Positions 1 to 8,849 of a stretch of DNA of 64,000 nucleotides are shown here, piece by piece. The notes below the pieces were generated by a model, which did not search any database, had not been told where the DNA came from, and saw only the letters and a list, made by a program, of their open reading frames with translations. This stretch comes from Rhodovulum sulfidophilum (GTDB taxonomy: Bacteria; Pseudomonadota; Alphaproteobacteria; Rhodobacterales; Rhodobacteraceae), in NCBI GenBank assembly GCA_003241785.1, contig QFPW01000004.1:62001-126000 (forward strand), written 5' to 3'. Numbering within the stretch: the stretch's first letter is position 1; every line of letters starts with the position of its first letter. The position numbers were made by a program, and so were the translations under genes.

Positions 1-702
1 GAGATCACCGTGGTCGCCGAGAACGCCTATCCGCCGCTCCAGTTCATCGAACCGGGCGCGAGCGCGCCGGTCGGCTGGGAATACGACGCGGTGAACGAGA
101 TCGCGAAGCGGCTGAACGCGAAGGTGGTCTACGGCAGCGCGAGCTGGGACGCGATGATCCCCGCGGTTTCCGAGGGCCAGTACGACATGGGCATGGATGG
201 GATCACCATCCGCGACGACCGCGCCGAGATGGTCGATTTCTCGGCGCCCTACATGCGCTCGGAAATGTTCATGCTGGTGCGCGGCGACGAGGACCGGTTC
301 GACGACGAGGAAAGCTTCATGAGCTCCGAGGACCTGCTGGTCGGCGCGCAGCCGGGCACGACGCCCTTCTACGTCGCGGTCTACGACCTGCTCGACGGCA
401 ATGAGGCCAATCCGCGAATCAAGCTCTTCGAGACCTTCGGCGCCAGCCTGCAGGCGCTGACCTCGGGCGACGTCGACGTGGTGCTGACCGACGCCACCGC
501 CGGCCAGGGCTATGTCGCGGCCAATCCGGGCCGGTTCAAGATCGTCGGCGACGCGCTCGGCGCCGAGGATTTCGGCTTCATCTTCCCCAAGGGCTCGGAT
601 CTCGTCGCCCCGGTCAACGCGGCGATCGCCGAGCTCAAGGCCGACGGCACCTTCGACGCGCTCAACAAGAAGTGGTTTCTCGACTACACGTCGGGGAACT
701 GA
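1..702 (+). CDS. Amino-acid ABC transporter substrate-binding protein (family 3), 5' end outside window
   Basis: The frame is open from base 1 (E-I-T-V-V-A-E-N), so the signal peptide and first residues lie upstream of the window; about 233 residues are visible. They fit the bacterial extracellular solute-binding protein family 3: the opening strand ENAYPPLQF, WEYDAVNEIAKRL, the MGMDGITIRDDRAEMVDFSAPYM segment and the hinge DVDVVLTDATAG, ending in KKWFLDY. Such proteins bind a polar or other amino acid in the periplasm and deliver it to an inner-membrane permease. The next gene is a matching permease 8 bases downstream, so the two form one operon; the ATPase is not downstream and may be upstream or elsewhere. 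The ligand cannot be read from sequence. Confidence 0.9.
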   Translation, partial: EITVVAENAYPPLQFIEPGASAPVGWEYDAVNEIAKRLNAKVVYGSASWDAMIPAVSEGQYDMGMDGITIRDDRAEMVDFSAPYMRSEMFMLVRGDEDRFDDEESFMSSEDLLVGAQPGTTPFYVAVYDLLDGNEANPRIKLFETFGASLQALTSGDVDVVLTDATAGQGYVAANPGRFKIVGDALGAEDFGFIFPKGSDLVAPVNAAIAELKADGTFDALNKKWFLDYTSGN

Positions 703-710
703 CCGCGCCG

Positions 711-1556
711 ATGCCGCCCCCCGATGTGACCGGCCCGGCCGAACCGGCCGCGCCCGGACCGCGCCCGCGCGGCAAGCGCGGCGACTTCCCCTACTGGCTC
801 GTGGCCGCGCTCGGGCTCGGCGCGCTGCTCGGCTGGAACATGCTCAGCGATCCGGTCTACGCCGGGATCCTCGGCACGCTGGCGCGGGGCGTCGGCGTCA
901 CGATCTTCGTCACCGTCACCGCCTTCCTCATGGCATCGGCGCTCGGGCTCCTGCTCGCGGTCGGCGTCCTGTCGCGGCACGTCGTTCCACGCCAGATCGC
1001 GCGGTTCTACGTCGAGATCATGCGCGGCGTGCCGATCCTGGTCCTGCTCTTCTACGTCGCCTTCGTCGGCGCCCCGGCGCTGGTCGCGGGCTGGAACTGG
1101 ATCGCCGAACCCCTTGGCCTGCCGACGCTTCTCACGCGCGACGTCTCGCTCATGTGGCGCGCGATCCTGGCCCTCGCGCTCGGCTACGCCGCCTTCATCG
1201 CCGAGATCTTCCGCGCCGGCATCCTGTCGGTCGATCCCGGCCAGATCGAGGCCGCGAAGGCGCTCGGCCTCTCCTCGTGGCAGCGGTTCCGCCTCGTCGT
1301 GATGCCGCAGGCGATCCGCACCATCCTGCCGCCGCTCGGCAACGACTTCATCGCGCTCATCAAGGACAGCGCGCTCGTCTCGGTGCTCGGGGTCGCGGAC
1401 ATCACCCAGCTCGGCAAGGTCTACGCCGCGAGCTCCTTCCGCTATTTCGAGACCTACAACGTCGTGGCCTTCCTCTATCTCGCGATGACCCTCGGCCTCT
1501 CGCTCGCGCTCCGCGGCTTCGAGCGGCGGATGCGCGGGCGCTGGAAGAAGGGCTGA
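711..1556 (+). CDS. Amino-acid ABC transporter permease (HisM/GlnP type)
   Basis: An inner-membrane permease of 281 residues for the preceding binding protein. After a Pro-rich cytoplasmic N-terminus there are about five hydrophobic helices. The C-terminal half has the EAA loop that contacts the ATPase: EIFRAGILSVDPGQIEAAKALGLSSWQRF followed by PQAIR and LPPLGNDFIALIKDSALVSVLG, hallmarks of the His/Glu/Gln/Arg permease family. ATG 711 is chosen because it lies just after the upstream stop (702); an in-frame GTG at 672 lies inside the previous gene and would add 13 uncharacteristic residues. A hairpin overlaps the stop codon, so the operon probably ends here with no ATPase gene following. Confidence 0.9.
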   Translation: MPPPDVTGPAEPAAPGPRPRGKRGDFPYWLVAALGLGALLGWNMLSDPVYAGILGTLARGVGVTIFVTVTAFLMASALGLLLAVGVLSRHVVPRQIARFYVEIMRGVPILVLLFYVAFVGAPALVAGWNWIAEPLGLPTLLTRDVSLMWRAILALALGYAAFIAEIFRAGILSVDPGQIEAAKALGLSSWQRFRLVVMPQAIRTILPPLGNDFIALIKDSALVSVLGVADITQLGKVYAASSFRYFETYNVVAFLYLAMTLGLSLALRGFERRMRGRWKKG

Positions 1557-1586
1557 GCCCCAACGGATTTACAGTCCGTCGGGGCT
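1556..1586. terminator. Hairpin between convergent genes, probable bidirectional terminator
   Basis: A 12-bp stem with one mismatch (AGCCCCAACGGA against TCCGTCGGGGCT) and a 7-base loop starts at the last base of the permease stop and ends 8 bases before the stop of the convergent Usp gene. There is no long T-run, so termination efficiency is uncertain. Confidence 0.55.
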
Positions 1587-1593
1587 CAGCCGG

Positions 1594-2445
1594 TCAGTGC
1601 GCCATCCAGACCGGGATCTCGAGCTTCTTCATCATGTCGGTGGTTGTGCCGCCGAAGAAGCGCTGGCGCAGCCGCGAATGGCCGAAGCCGCCCATCACGA
1701 TCAGATCGGCGCCGAGATCCATCGCGGTCTGGCGCAGCAGCCCGCCGACGTCCTGGCCCTGCTTGGGCAGGCGATGCACGGTCGGCTGGATCCCGTGGCG
1801 GCCGAGATAGGCCGCGAGATCGGCGCCCGGCTCCTGGCCGTGGCCCTCGAAGGTCGGCACCGGGTCGATCAGCACGGCGTCGACGGCGGCGGCCGATTTC
1901 AGGATCGGGATCGCGTCGCGCACCGACTTCGACGCCTCGACGCTCGCGTCCCAGGCGATGATGACGCGGTCGACGCGCGGGAAGTGGAACTCGGTCTCGG
2001 GCAGCAGCAGGATCGGCCGGCCCGATTCGAACAGCGCCCCGCTCATCACCCAGTCCTGCAGCTGCTCGGCGCGCGCGGCGCGCGGCGCGATCAGCGTGAG
2101 ATCGGCGTAGCGGGCGCAGCGCGCGGCCAGCGTCGTCACCGTGCCGCTGTCGACGAACTGCGGCTCGACCGAGTAGGAAATCCCCGAGGGCGCCAGCACC
2201 GCCTCGATCGCCTCGGCCTTCGCGCGCACGTCGAGCTGCCCCTGGTCGACCTCCGAGGCCCAGAGATCGTTCGACACGACGCCATAGGGCGAAACCGGCG
2301 GCGGGGCGGCGACGCCGAGGACGAGGACCGAGAGATGCGCCTCGAAACCCTGGGCGACGCCGATCGCGCGCTTCAGCGCGCTGTCGTCCTGATCGACGCC
2401 GATGGCGAGGAACACGGTCTTGAACGACACGGTCTTGAAGGACAT
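1594..2445 (-). CDS. Universal stress protein, tandem UspA domains
   Basis: A 283-residue cytoplasmic protein with two UspA-like halves (about 1-140 and 145-283). The second half keeps the nucleotide-binding pattern G-2x-G-9x-G-S/T as MGGFGHSRLRQRFFGGTT near the C-terminus, so ATP binding is likely there; the first half has no clear copy. Usp proteins respond to stress and stationary phase, and the exact partner is unknown. The ATG at 2445 is preferred because AGGAGA lies 6-11 bases upstream of it; an in-frame ATG at 2458-2460 would put that ribosome site inside the gene. It is divergent from the next small gene and convergent with the permease. Confidence 0.88.
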   Translation of the reverse strand: MSFKTVSFKTVFLAIGVDQDDSALKRAIGVAQGFEAHLSVLVLGVAAPPPVSPYGVVSNDLWASEVDQGQLDVRAKAEAIEAVLAPSGISYSVEPQFVDSGTVTTLAARCARYADLTLIAPRAARAEQLQDWVMSGALFESGRPILLLPETEFHFPRVDRVIIAWDASVEASKSVRDAIPILKSAAAVDAVLIDPVPTFEGHGQEPGADLAAYLGRHGIQPTVHRLPKQGQDVGGLLRQTAMDLGADLIVMGGFGHSRLRQRFFGGTTTDMMKKLEIPVWMAH

Positions 2446-2543
2446 TGGAATTCTCCTCATGCGATCCGGACATGATAGACAGGTGCGCGCGCCGTTCCCA
2501 TGCTTTAGATCAAGCGCGAGACCACCGACGCGAGGAGACTGCG

Positions 2544-2771
2544 ATGGCTTTCGAGGATTTCCGGATGGGGCTCGCGATGCTCCTCGACGAGATCGCGAAG
2601 AATCCCGACAACAAGCACGAGCTGCAGGAATCGCTGCGCGAGAAGCTCACGGAAATGCGGGACCTCGGCCTGCCGCTGCCGGAGGATCTCGTCGAGCTCG
2701 AGGATTATCTCGAATCCGATCTCGACGAGGAAGAGGACGAGACCGCGACCAAGCCCTCCGACGAGGGCTGA
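2544..2771 (+). CDS. Small acidic hypothetical protein
   Basis: A 75-residue protein starting MAFEDFRMGLAMLLDEIAKNPDNKHELQESLREKLTEMRDLGLPLPEDL and ending in a strongly acidic tail (ESDLDEEEDE). No signal peptide or membrane segment; it looks helical. A good ribosome site (GAGGAG, 2532-2537) selects ATG 2544 over an in-frame upstream start at 2445 that would run back into the divergent usp gene. I do not recognise the family. It is divergent from the universal stress gene and convergent with znuB, so it is a single-gene unit. Confidence 0.72.
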   Translation: MAFEDFRMGLAMLLDEIAKNPDNKHELQESLREKLTEMRDLGLPLPEDLVELEDYLESDLDEEEDETATKPSDEG

Positions 2772-2775
2772 GCCC

Positions 2776-3579
2776 TCAGCGGCCCCCGGCCATCGCCGCG
2801 CGGACCAGATTCGCGACGGCGAGCAGGCCGACCGCCGCCACGACGACCGAGGGGCCGGTCGGCGTGTCGTAGACCCAGGAGGCGGCGATCCCCGCCAGCG
2901 TGGCGACGGCCCCGACCAGGGCCGCCGATCCCCACATCGCCTCGGGCGTGCGCGCGAAGACCCTGCCCGCCGCCGCCGGCACGATCAGCATCGCGGTGAT
3001 GAGGAGCGCGCCGACCACCTTGAGCGAGACCGCGACCAGGACGGCGAGCGCCAGTGTCAGGATCAGCCGCTCGCGCCCCGCGTCGATGCCGGAGGCGGCG
3101 GCGAGATCGGGATTGATCGTCGCGATCAGGAGCCGCCGCCAGCGCCAGGCGACGAGCGCGGTGACGAGCGCGGCGCCGGCGTAGATCACCGCGAGATCGC
3201 CGCGCGTCACCGCGAGGATGTCGCCGAAGAGATAGCCCATCAGGTCGACCCGGACCCCGGTCAGGAAGCTCAGCGCGACGAGCCCGATCGCGAGCGCCGC
3301 GTGCGAGGCGACGCCGAGCATCGTGTCCATCGCATAGGTCCGCCCCGAGGCGAGCGCCACGGTCAGCGCCATCGCCACCGCCATCGCCGCGACCCCGAGC
3401 ACGACGGGCAGGTCGAGCGCCAGCGCGAGCGTGACGCCGAGCAGCGAGGCATGCGCGGTGGCGTCGCCGAAATAGGCCATGCGCCGCCAGACCACGAAAC
3501 AGCCGAGCGGCGCCGCGGCGAGCGCCACGCCGATCCCGGCGAGGCAGGCACGGATCAGGAAATCGTCGAGGAACGTCAA
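2776..3579 (-). CDS. znuB: Zinc ABC transporter permease ZnuB
   Basis: The inner-membrane subunit of the high-affinity zinc importer, 267 residues with about eight hydrophobic helices. The N-terminal FLIRACLAGIGVALAAAPLGCFVVWRRMAYFGDATAHASLLGVTLAL matches the ABC-3 (ZnuB/TroC) family, as does the late helix pair with LLITAMLIVPAAAGR. The start codon is TTG at 3579 and overlaps the znuC stop (TTGA, 3576-3579), implying translational coupling; no nearby ATG would keep the first helix. It is the last gene of zur-znuC-znuB, presumably expressed under zinc starvation from the Zur-box promoter at 4854-4868. Confidence 0.93.
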   Translation of the reverse strand: MTFLDDFLIRACLAGIGVALAAAPLGCFVVWRRMAYFGDATAHASLLGVTLALALDLPVVLGVAAMAVAMALTVALASGRTYAMDTMLGVASHAALAIGLVALSFLTGVRVDLMGYLFGDILAVTRGDLAVIYAGAALVTALVAWRWRRLLIATINPDLAAASGIDAGRERLILTLALAVLVAVSLKVVGALLITAMLIVPAAAGRVFARTPEAMWGSAALVGAVATLAGIAASWVYDTPTGPSVVVAAVGLLAVANLVRAAMAGGR

Positions 3580-4358
3580 AGCTCTTCCTCCGCTTTCTCA
3601 TGCGAGGGCGGATGGTGATGGTGATGATGCGATCCGTCGCCATGGGCGTGGTCGTGCTCGTGGCGGTAGAGCGCGAAGGTGCCCCCCGTGCCATGGCCGA
3701 ACAGCGCGCGGTACTCGGGCGCGGCCGAGACCTGGGTCGGCGCGCCCTCGCAGCAGACATGGCCGTTGAGGCAGATCACCCGGTCCGAGGCCGCCATCAC
3801 GACATGCAGGTCGTGGCTCACCATCAGGACCGCGCAGCCGATCTCGGCGCGCAGCGTCTCGACGAGCTTGTAGAAGGCCGCGGTGCCCGGCTGGTCGAGC
3901 CCCTGCGCCGCCTCGTCGAGCACGAGCAGCGCCGGGCGGCGCAGGAGCGCGTGGGCGAGCATGACCCGCTGAAACTGCCCGCCGGAGAGGTCGATCATCT
4001 GCCGCGCCTCGAGCCCCGAGGCGCCCACCTGCGCGAGCGCCGCGGTCCGCGCCGCGCGGTCGCCGCCGGCGAGCGCGAGGAAGCGCGCGACCGAGAGCGG
4101 CATGGTGTGGTCGATCGCCAGCCGCTGCGGCACGTAGCCGATGACGAGGCCGGGGGCGAGCGTCACCGTGCCCTCGGTCGGGATGAGCGCGCCGATGACG
4201 AGCCGGATCAGCGTGGTCTTGCCCGAGCCGTTGGGGCCCACCACCGTCACGATCTCGCCGGCGCGGACCGCGATGGAAACGCCGCTCAGCACGGTCTCGC
4301 CGCCGAGCGTGACGCCCATGCCCCGGGTCTCGACCAGCACCGCGCCCCGCGGCGTCAT
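3576..4358 (-). CDS. znuC: Zinc ABC transporter ATP-binding protein ZnuC
   Basis: The ATPase of the zinc importer, 260 residues. Walker A is GPNGSGKTT (41-49), the signature LSGGQ is at 124-128 and Walker B LLVLDE ends at 149, with a switch His in VSHDLHVV. The C-terminus is His-rich (RHEHDHAHGDGSHHHHHH), unusual for a generic ABC ATPase but typical of zinc-system components; it may buffer or sense zinc. The start at 4358 gives a 4-base overlap with the zur stop; longer in-frame extensions run through zur and were rejected. Operon order zur-znuC-znuB. Confidence 0.93.
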   Translation of the reverse strand: MTPRGAVLVETRGMGVTLGGETVLSGVSIAVRAGEIVTVVGPNGSGKTTLIRLVIGALIPTEGTVTLAPGLVIGYVPQRLAIDHTMPLSVARFLALAGGDRAARTAALAQVGASGLEARQMIDLSGGQFQRVMLAHALLRRPALLVLDEAAQGLDQPGTAAFYKLVETLRAEIGCAVLMVSHDLHVVMAASDRVICLNGHVCCEGAPTQVSAAPEYRALFGHGTGGTFALYRHEHDHAHGDGSHHHHHHPPSHEKAEEEL

Positions 4359-4852
4359 GCCCGGGCGCCCCGGCAGGCTTCGCACAGCCCTTCGACCTCG
4401 ACCACCAGCTTCTCGACCGCGAAACCTCCGGCGCCCGCCTCCTCGACCAGCCCGCGCATCGTCTGGGGGAGCGGCGCCTCGGCGACCCGCCGGCACTCGC
4501 GGCAGACAAGGAAGGCGGCGGCGTGCTCGGCGCCGCCATGGGTGCAGGCGACGAAGGCGTTCAGCCGCTCGATCCGATGCGCGAGCCCGTTCGCGACGAG
4601 AAAGTCGAGCGCGCGATAGGCGACCGGCGGCTGGCCCCCAAGCCCCGCCGCGCGCAGCCGGTCGAGCACCTCGTAGGCGGTCATCGCCCGGTGCGATTCG
4701 AGCAGCGTCTCGAGCACGAAGGCCCGCGCGGGGGTGAGCCGCAGCTTGCGCGCGCGGCACGCCTCCTCGGCCGCGCGCAGGGCCTCGCCCTTGCAGGCGC
4801 CGTGGTCATGCGCGTGGAACGCTTCGGGATCGGCGAGGCTTGACGGGGGCAT
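4355..4852 (-). CDS. zur: Fur-family zinc uptake regulator Zur
   Basis: A 165-residue cytoplasmic repressor. The winged-helix DNA-binding part covers about 35-92 (LRLTPARAFVLETLLESHRAMTAYEVLDRL), followed by metal ligands: C103, H105 and H110, then two CxxC pairs C117/C120 and C157/C160, the structural zinc site of the family. The N-terminus carries extra metal-binding residues (HAHDHGAC). Assignment to Zur rather than Fur, Mur or Irr rests on operon linkage to znuCB, divergence from znuA and a Zur-like palindrome at 4854-4868, 2 bases upstream of the start codon. Zur probably represses its own operon and znuA when zinc is plentiful. Confidence 0.9.
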   Translation of the reverse strand: MPPSSLADPEAFHAHDHGACKGEALRAAEEACRARKLRLTPARAFVLETLLESHRAMTAYEVLDRLRAAGLGGQPPVAYRALDFLVANGLAHRIERLNAFVACTHGGAEHAAAFLVCRECRRVAEAPLPQTMRGLVEEAGAGGFAVEKLVVEVEGLCEACRGARA

Positions 4853-4853
4853 G

Positions 4854-4868
4854 TGTTACTTTATAACA
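4854..4868. promoter_or_regulatory. Zur box between zur-znuCB and znuA
   Basis: TGTTACTTTATAACA has inverted TGTTA/TAACA arms and matches the enterobacterial Zur core TGTTATANTATAACA at all but two defined positions. It lies 2 bases from the zur start and 85 bases from the znuA start, well placed to control both divergent units. It is an AT-rich island in GC-rich sequence. Confidence 0.8.
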
Positions 4869-4952
4869 GATCTTGCGCGGTCGAACAGGCAATCTAGTCT
4901 CGGCCGCCCGTCGCCACAAGGGCCCCGCCCGTCCCGATCCGAGGATGCCTCG

Positions 4953-5978
4953 ATGCCGAATTCCCTCCGCCCGGCCGCGCTGGCCGCGGCGTTCCTCGCC
5001 CTCGCGGCGACCTCCGCCCTCGTCCGGCCCGCCCTGGCCCAACCTTCCCCGGCCCAGCCCGCCGTGGTCACCGATTTCGGCCCGGTCGATTCGATCACCG
5101 CGCGGGTGATGGCGGGCGTGGGCGCGCCGGTCCAGATCCTGCCGCCCGGCGCCGAGCCGCACAGCTATTCGCTGCGCCCGTCCGAGGCGCGCGAACTCGG
5201 CGCGGCGGATCTCGTGGTCTGGGTCGGCCCCCGGATGACGCCCTGGCTCGCCGATCCGATCGCGGCGCTGGCGAGCAAGGCCGAGGTGCTGACGCTCGAC
5301 GAACTGCCGGGGCTCACGCTGTTGCCGATCCGCGCCTCGGGGCCGTTCGAGGCCGACCTCCACGACCACGGCGCCGAGGCCGGGGAGCACGACGATCACG
5401 ATCATGACGCCGCCGGGCACGACGATCCTGACCATGACGCGCACGCCGACGCGGCGGCGCAAGCGGCGCCGGACCAGCATCTCTGGCTCGATCCCGACAA
5501 CGCCACCGTCTTCGCCGCGGCGATCGCGGCGAAGCTCGGCGCGATGGATCCCGCCCATGCCGCCGCCTATGCCGCGAACGCCGAGGCCTTCGCCGGCGAG
5601 ATGGCGGCGCTGAGCGCCGAGGTCGACGCGACCCTCGCCCCGGCGCGCGGGAAGCCCTTCATCGTCTTCCACGACGCCTACCAGTATTTCGAGCATCGCT
5701 TCGACATCCCCGCGGCGGGCAGCGTGGCGCTCCACGACGCCGAATCGCCCGGCGCCGCCCGCGTGGCCGAGATCCGCGACCGGGTGCGCGCCGACGGCGT
5801 CGTCTGCGCCTTCACCGAGCCGCAATTCCCGCCGAAGCTGCTCGCCACCATCACCGAGGGAAGCGAGGTCAGGACCGCCGCGCTCGATCCCGAGGGCGTG
5901 GGCCTGACGCCGGGTGTTGATCTCTACCCGACGCTGATCCGGAACCTCGCCACCGACCTCGCGGGTTGCCTCCGGTAG
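4953..5978 (+). CDS. znuA: Zinc ABC transporter periplasmic binding protein ZnuA
   Basis: A periplasmic zinc-binding lipocalin-independent cluster A-I binding protein of 341 residues. A signal peptide covers about 1-29 (LAAAFLALAATSALVRPALA). Candidate zinc ligands are H70 (PPGAEPHSYSLRPS), H176 (DQHLWLDP) and the His of FHDAYQYFEHRF. Between the first two lies a His/Asp-rich loop (about 136-165), the feature that marks zinc rather than manganese binders of this family. ATG 4953 follows GAGG at 4941 and opens directly on the signal peptide. The gene is divergent from zur-znuCB across the Zur box. Its TAG stop is the TAG of a REP element (see 5975-6070). Confidence 0.93.
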   Translation: MPNSLRPAALAAAFLALAATSALVRPALAQPSPAQPAVVTDFGPVDSITARVMAGVGAPVQILPPGAEPHSYSLRPSEARELGAADLVVWVGPRMTPWLADPIAALASKAEVLTLDELPGLTLLPIRASGPFEADLHDHGAEAGEHDDHDHDAAGHDDPDHDAHADAAAQAAPDQHLWLDPDNATVFAAAIAAKLGAMDPAHAAAYAANAEAFAGEMAALSAEVDATLAPARGKPFIVFHDAYQYFEHRFDIPAAGSVALHDAESPGAARVAEIRDRVRADGVVCAFTEPQFPPKLLATITEGSEVRTAALDPEGVGLTPGVDLYPTLIRNLATDLAGCLR

Positions 5979-6070
5979 GGTGGGCGATTCCGCCCACCTT
6001 CGCGGCGCGAAACGGCGGACGCGGGCGCGAGGCGGCGCGGGAGGATGGTGGGCGGAATCGCCCACCCTAC
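5975..6070. repeat. Inverted pair of family-1 REP elements after znuA
   Basis: Two full copies in opposite orientation: 5975-5998 (+) and 6047-6070 (-). Each is GTAG plus a hairpin with stem GGTGGGCG / CGCCCACC and loop ATTC. The pair is separated by 48 GC-rich bases. Bases 5976-5978 of the first copy are also the znuA stop codon. Confidence 0.9.
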
Positions 6071-6160
6071 GCCAAAGGTCGCAGACGCCGCGAAAGGTTT
6101 GCCCTTTGCCCCGCCGCACCGCGCGCTAGACTGCGGCCCTTCCGACCACGAGGCCACGCC

Positions 6161-7348
6161 ATGTCCGACAAGCCCCTTTTCGCCGTCCCCGCGCGGGTGC
6201 CCGTGACGATCCTGACCGGCTTTCTCGGCGCCGGGAAGACGAGCCTGCTGAACCGTCTCCTGAAGGAGCCGGCCTTCGCGGACACCGCCGTGATCGTCAA
6301 CGAATTCGGCGCGGTCGGGATCGACGGCGACCTGGTGGAGGCGGCCGACGGCCGCGCCTTCGCCGAGACCACCGGCTGCCTCTGCTGCACCGTCGCGGGG
6401 GACATCCGCGAGACGCTGGTGCGGCTCGCCGACTCGATGGCGCGCGGCGCGGTGCCGAAATTCTCGCGCCTCGTCGTCGAGACGACCGGCCTCGCCGATC
6501 CCGCGCCGGTGCTGCGCTCGCTGATGACGAGCGACGAGGTGATCGACCTCTACGCGCTCAACGGCGTCGTGACCGTGGTCGACGCGACCAGCGGCGGGAG
6601 CACGCTCGACCGGTTCGCCGAGGCGCGGGCGCAGGTCGGCGTCGCCGATCTCGTCCTGCTCTCCAAGACCGACATCGCCGCGCCGGAGACGGCGGAGGCG
6701 CTGCGCGCCCGGCTGCGCGCCGCCAATCCGAACGCGCGGCTGATGGACGCCGCCGACGCCGACGCCGCCGATGTCTTCGGCCTCGCCGCCTTCGACCCGG
6801 CGCTGAAGCCGCCGGAGGTCGCGGACTGGCTGCGCTTCGACCGCGTCGGGGAACCCCACCATCACGACCACGCGCCGAACCGCCATGGCGCCGATATCGA
6901 GGCCTTCTGCTACGCCGGCGCCACGCCGGTCGCGGCCTGGGACGCGCAGCGGCTCATCACCGCGCTGCAGGACCGGCTCGGGCCGGACCTGCTGCGGCTG
7001 AAGGCGATCTGCCTGCTCGAGGAGGCGCCGGAGGCGCCTGCGATCCTGCACGTGGTGCAGCACGTGATGCACCCGCCCGCGCGGCGCAAGGGCTGGCCCG
7101 AGGGCGCGCCGCCCGCGACCCGGATCGTCGTGATCGCCCGGGGCCCCGAGCGCGCGCGCGTGCCCGAGCTCTTCGCCGAGTTCCTGCCGGGCCTCGCCCC
7201 CGCCGGCGCCGCGCGCGACGCGCATGATCCCGCGCGCGGCCATGATCACGATCACCACCACCATCACGAGCACCACGCCGCGGACACCGCCGCCGAGGCG
7301 GCTGATCCCGCCGGCGCGGCGGCGCGGCGCGGCCACGCCCCCGCCTGA
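6161..7348 (+). CDS. CobW/ZNG-family GTP-binding zinc metallochaperone
   Basis: A 395-residue G3E-family GTPase. Walker A GFLGAGKTS is at 20-28 and the metal-binding CxCC motif (GCLCC) at 73-76; NEFG follows Walker A as in the family. The GTPase domain is followed by a CobW C-terminal domain beginning near the His-rich stretch GEPHHHDHAPNRHG and ending with a very His-rich tail (HDHHHHHEHH). Proteins of this group hand zinc to client enzymes during zinc limitation; cobalt delivery for cobalamin is the alternative, but placement beside znuA and zur and the His tails favour zinc. No second Zur box is visible upstream, so it may depend on read-through from znuA. ATG 6161 begins just before the conserved strand. 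Confidence 0.87.
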   Translation: MSDKPLFAVPARVPVTILTGFLGAGKTSLLNRLLKEPAFADTAVIVNEFGAVGIDGDLVEAADGRAFAETTGCLCCTVAGDIRETLVRLADSMARGAVPKFSRLVVETTGLADPAPVLRSLMTSDEVIDLYALNGVVTVVDATSGGSTLDRFAEARAQVGVADLVLLSKTDIAAPETAEALRARLRAANPNARLMDAADADAADVFGLAAFDPALKPPEVADWLRFDRVGEPHHHDHAPNRHGADIEAFCYAGATPVAAWDAQRLITALQDRLGPDLLRLKAICLLEEAPEAPAILHVVQHVMHPPARRKGWPEGAPPATRIVVIARGPERARVPELFAEFLPGLAPAGAARDAHDPARGHDHDHHHHHEHHAADTAAEAADPAGAAARRGHAPA

Positions 7349-7360
7349 CCGCCGCCCCCG

Positions 7361-7384
7361 AAGCCACTCTGGCGGGTGGCTTTT
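7361..7384 (+). terminator. Rho-independent terminator after the CobW-family gene
   Basis: A 7-bp stem AAGCCAC/GTGGCTT with an 8-base loop is followed by a short T stretch (TTTT, 7381-7384). It lies 12 bases after the stop and separates the zinc genes from enolase. Confidence 0.65.
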
Positions 7385-7463
7385 CGCGGTTCCCCCGCCC
7401 GGAACTTTGCTCTAAGCAGTTCGGCAGCTTCAGGATCCGAAGGGTACGGGGGAGTATCGGAAT

Positions 7464-8741
<1,278 letters not shown>

Positions 8742-8803
8742 CCCGGCCGCCGGGGCCGCGCGCCCGGCCTTCCTCGCGGACCCTTCCGGCGTCCGCCCTT
8801 CCG

Positions 8804-8825
8804 CGCCCGGGCCCTCGCCCGGGCG
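8804..8825. terminator. GC-rich hairpin downstream of eno
   Basis: A perfect 9-bp stem CGCCCGGGC/GCCCGGGCG with a 4-base loop. No T-run follows, so it may be a terminator or a transcript-stabilising 3' hairpin. It ends 25 bases before the next start codon. Confidence 0.45.
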
Positions 8826-8849
8826 TAAGCCTGCCAGACGGTGCGCCCC

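Noticed and set aside
512..1810. Long open frame overlapping the permease (432 residues)
   Set aside because: Arg/Ser/Pro-rich out-of-frame sequence with no protein-family features; an artefact of high GC. Similar long antisense frames across eno, tatC, acnA, the helicase and other genes were rejected on the same grounds.
2764..2776. Hairpin AGGGC-TGA-GCCCT after the small acidic gene
   Set aside because: A 5-bp stem with a 3-base loop overlapping the stop codon is too weak to call as a terminator.
3576..4760. Extended 394-residue version of ZnuC
   Set aside because: The extra N-terminus runs through zur and is not homologous to ABC ATPases; the ATG at 4358 overlapping the zur stop is correct.
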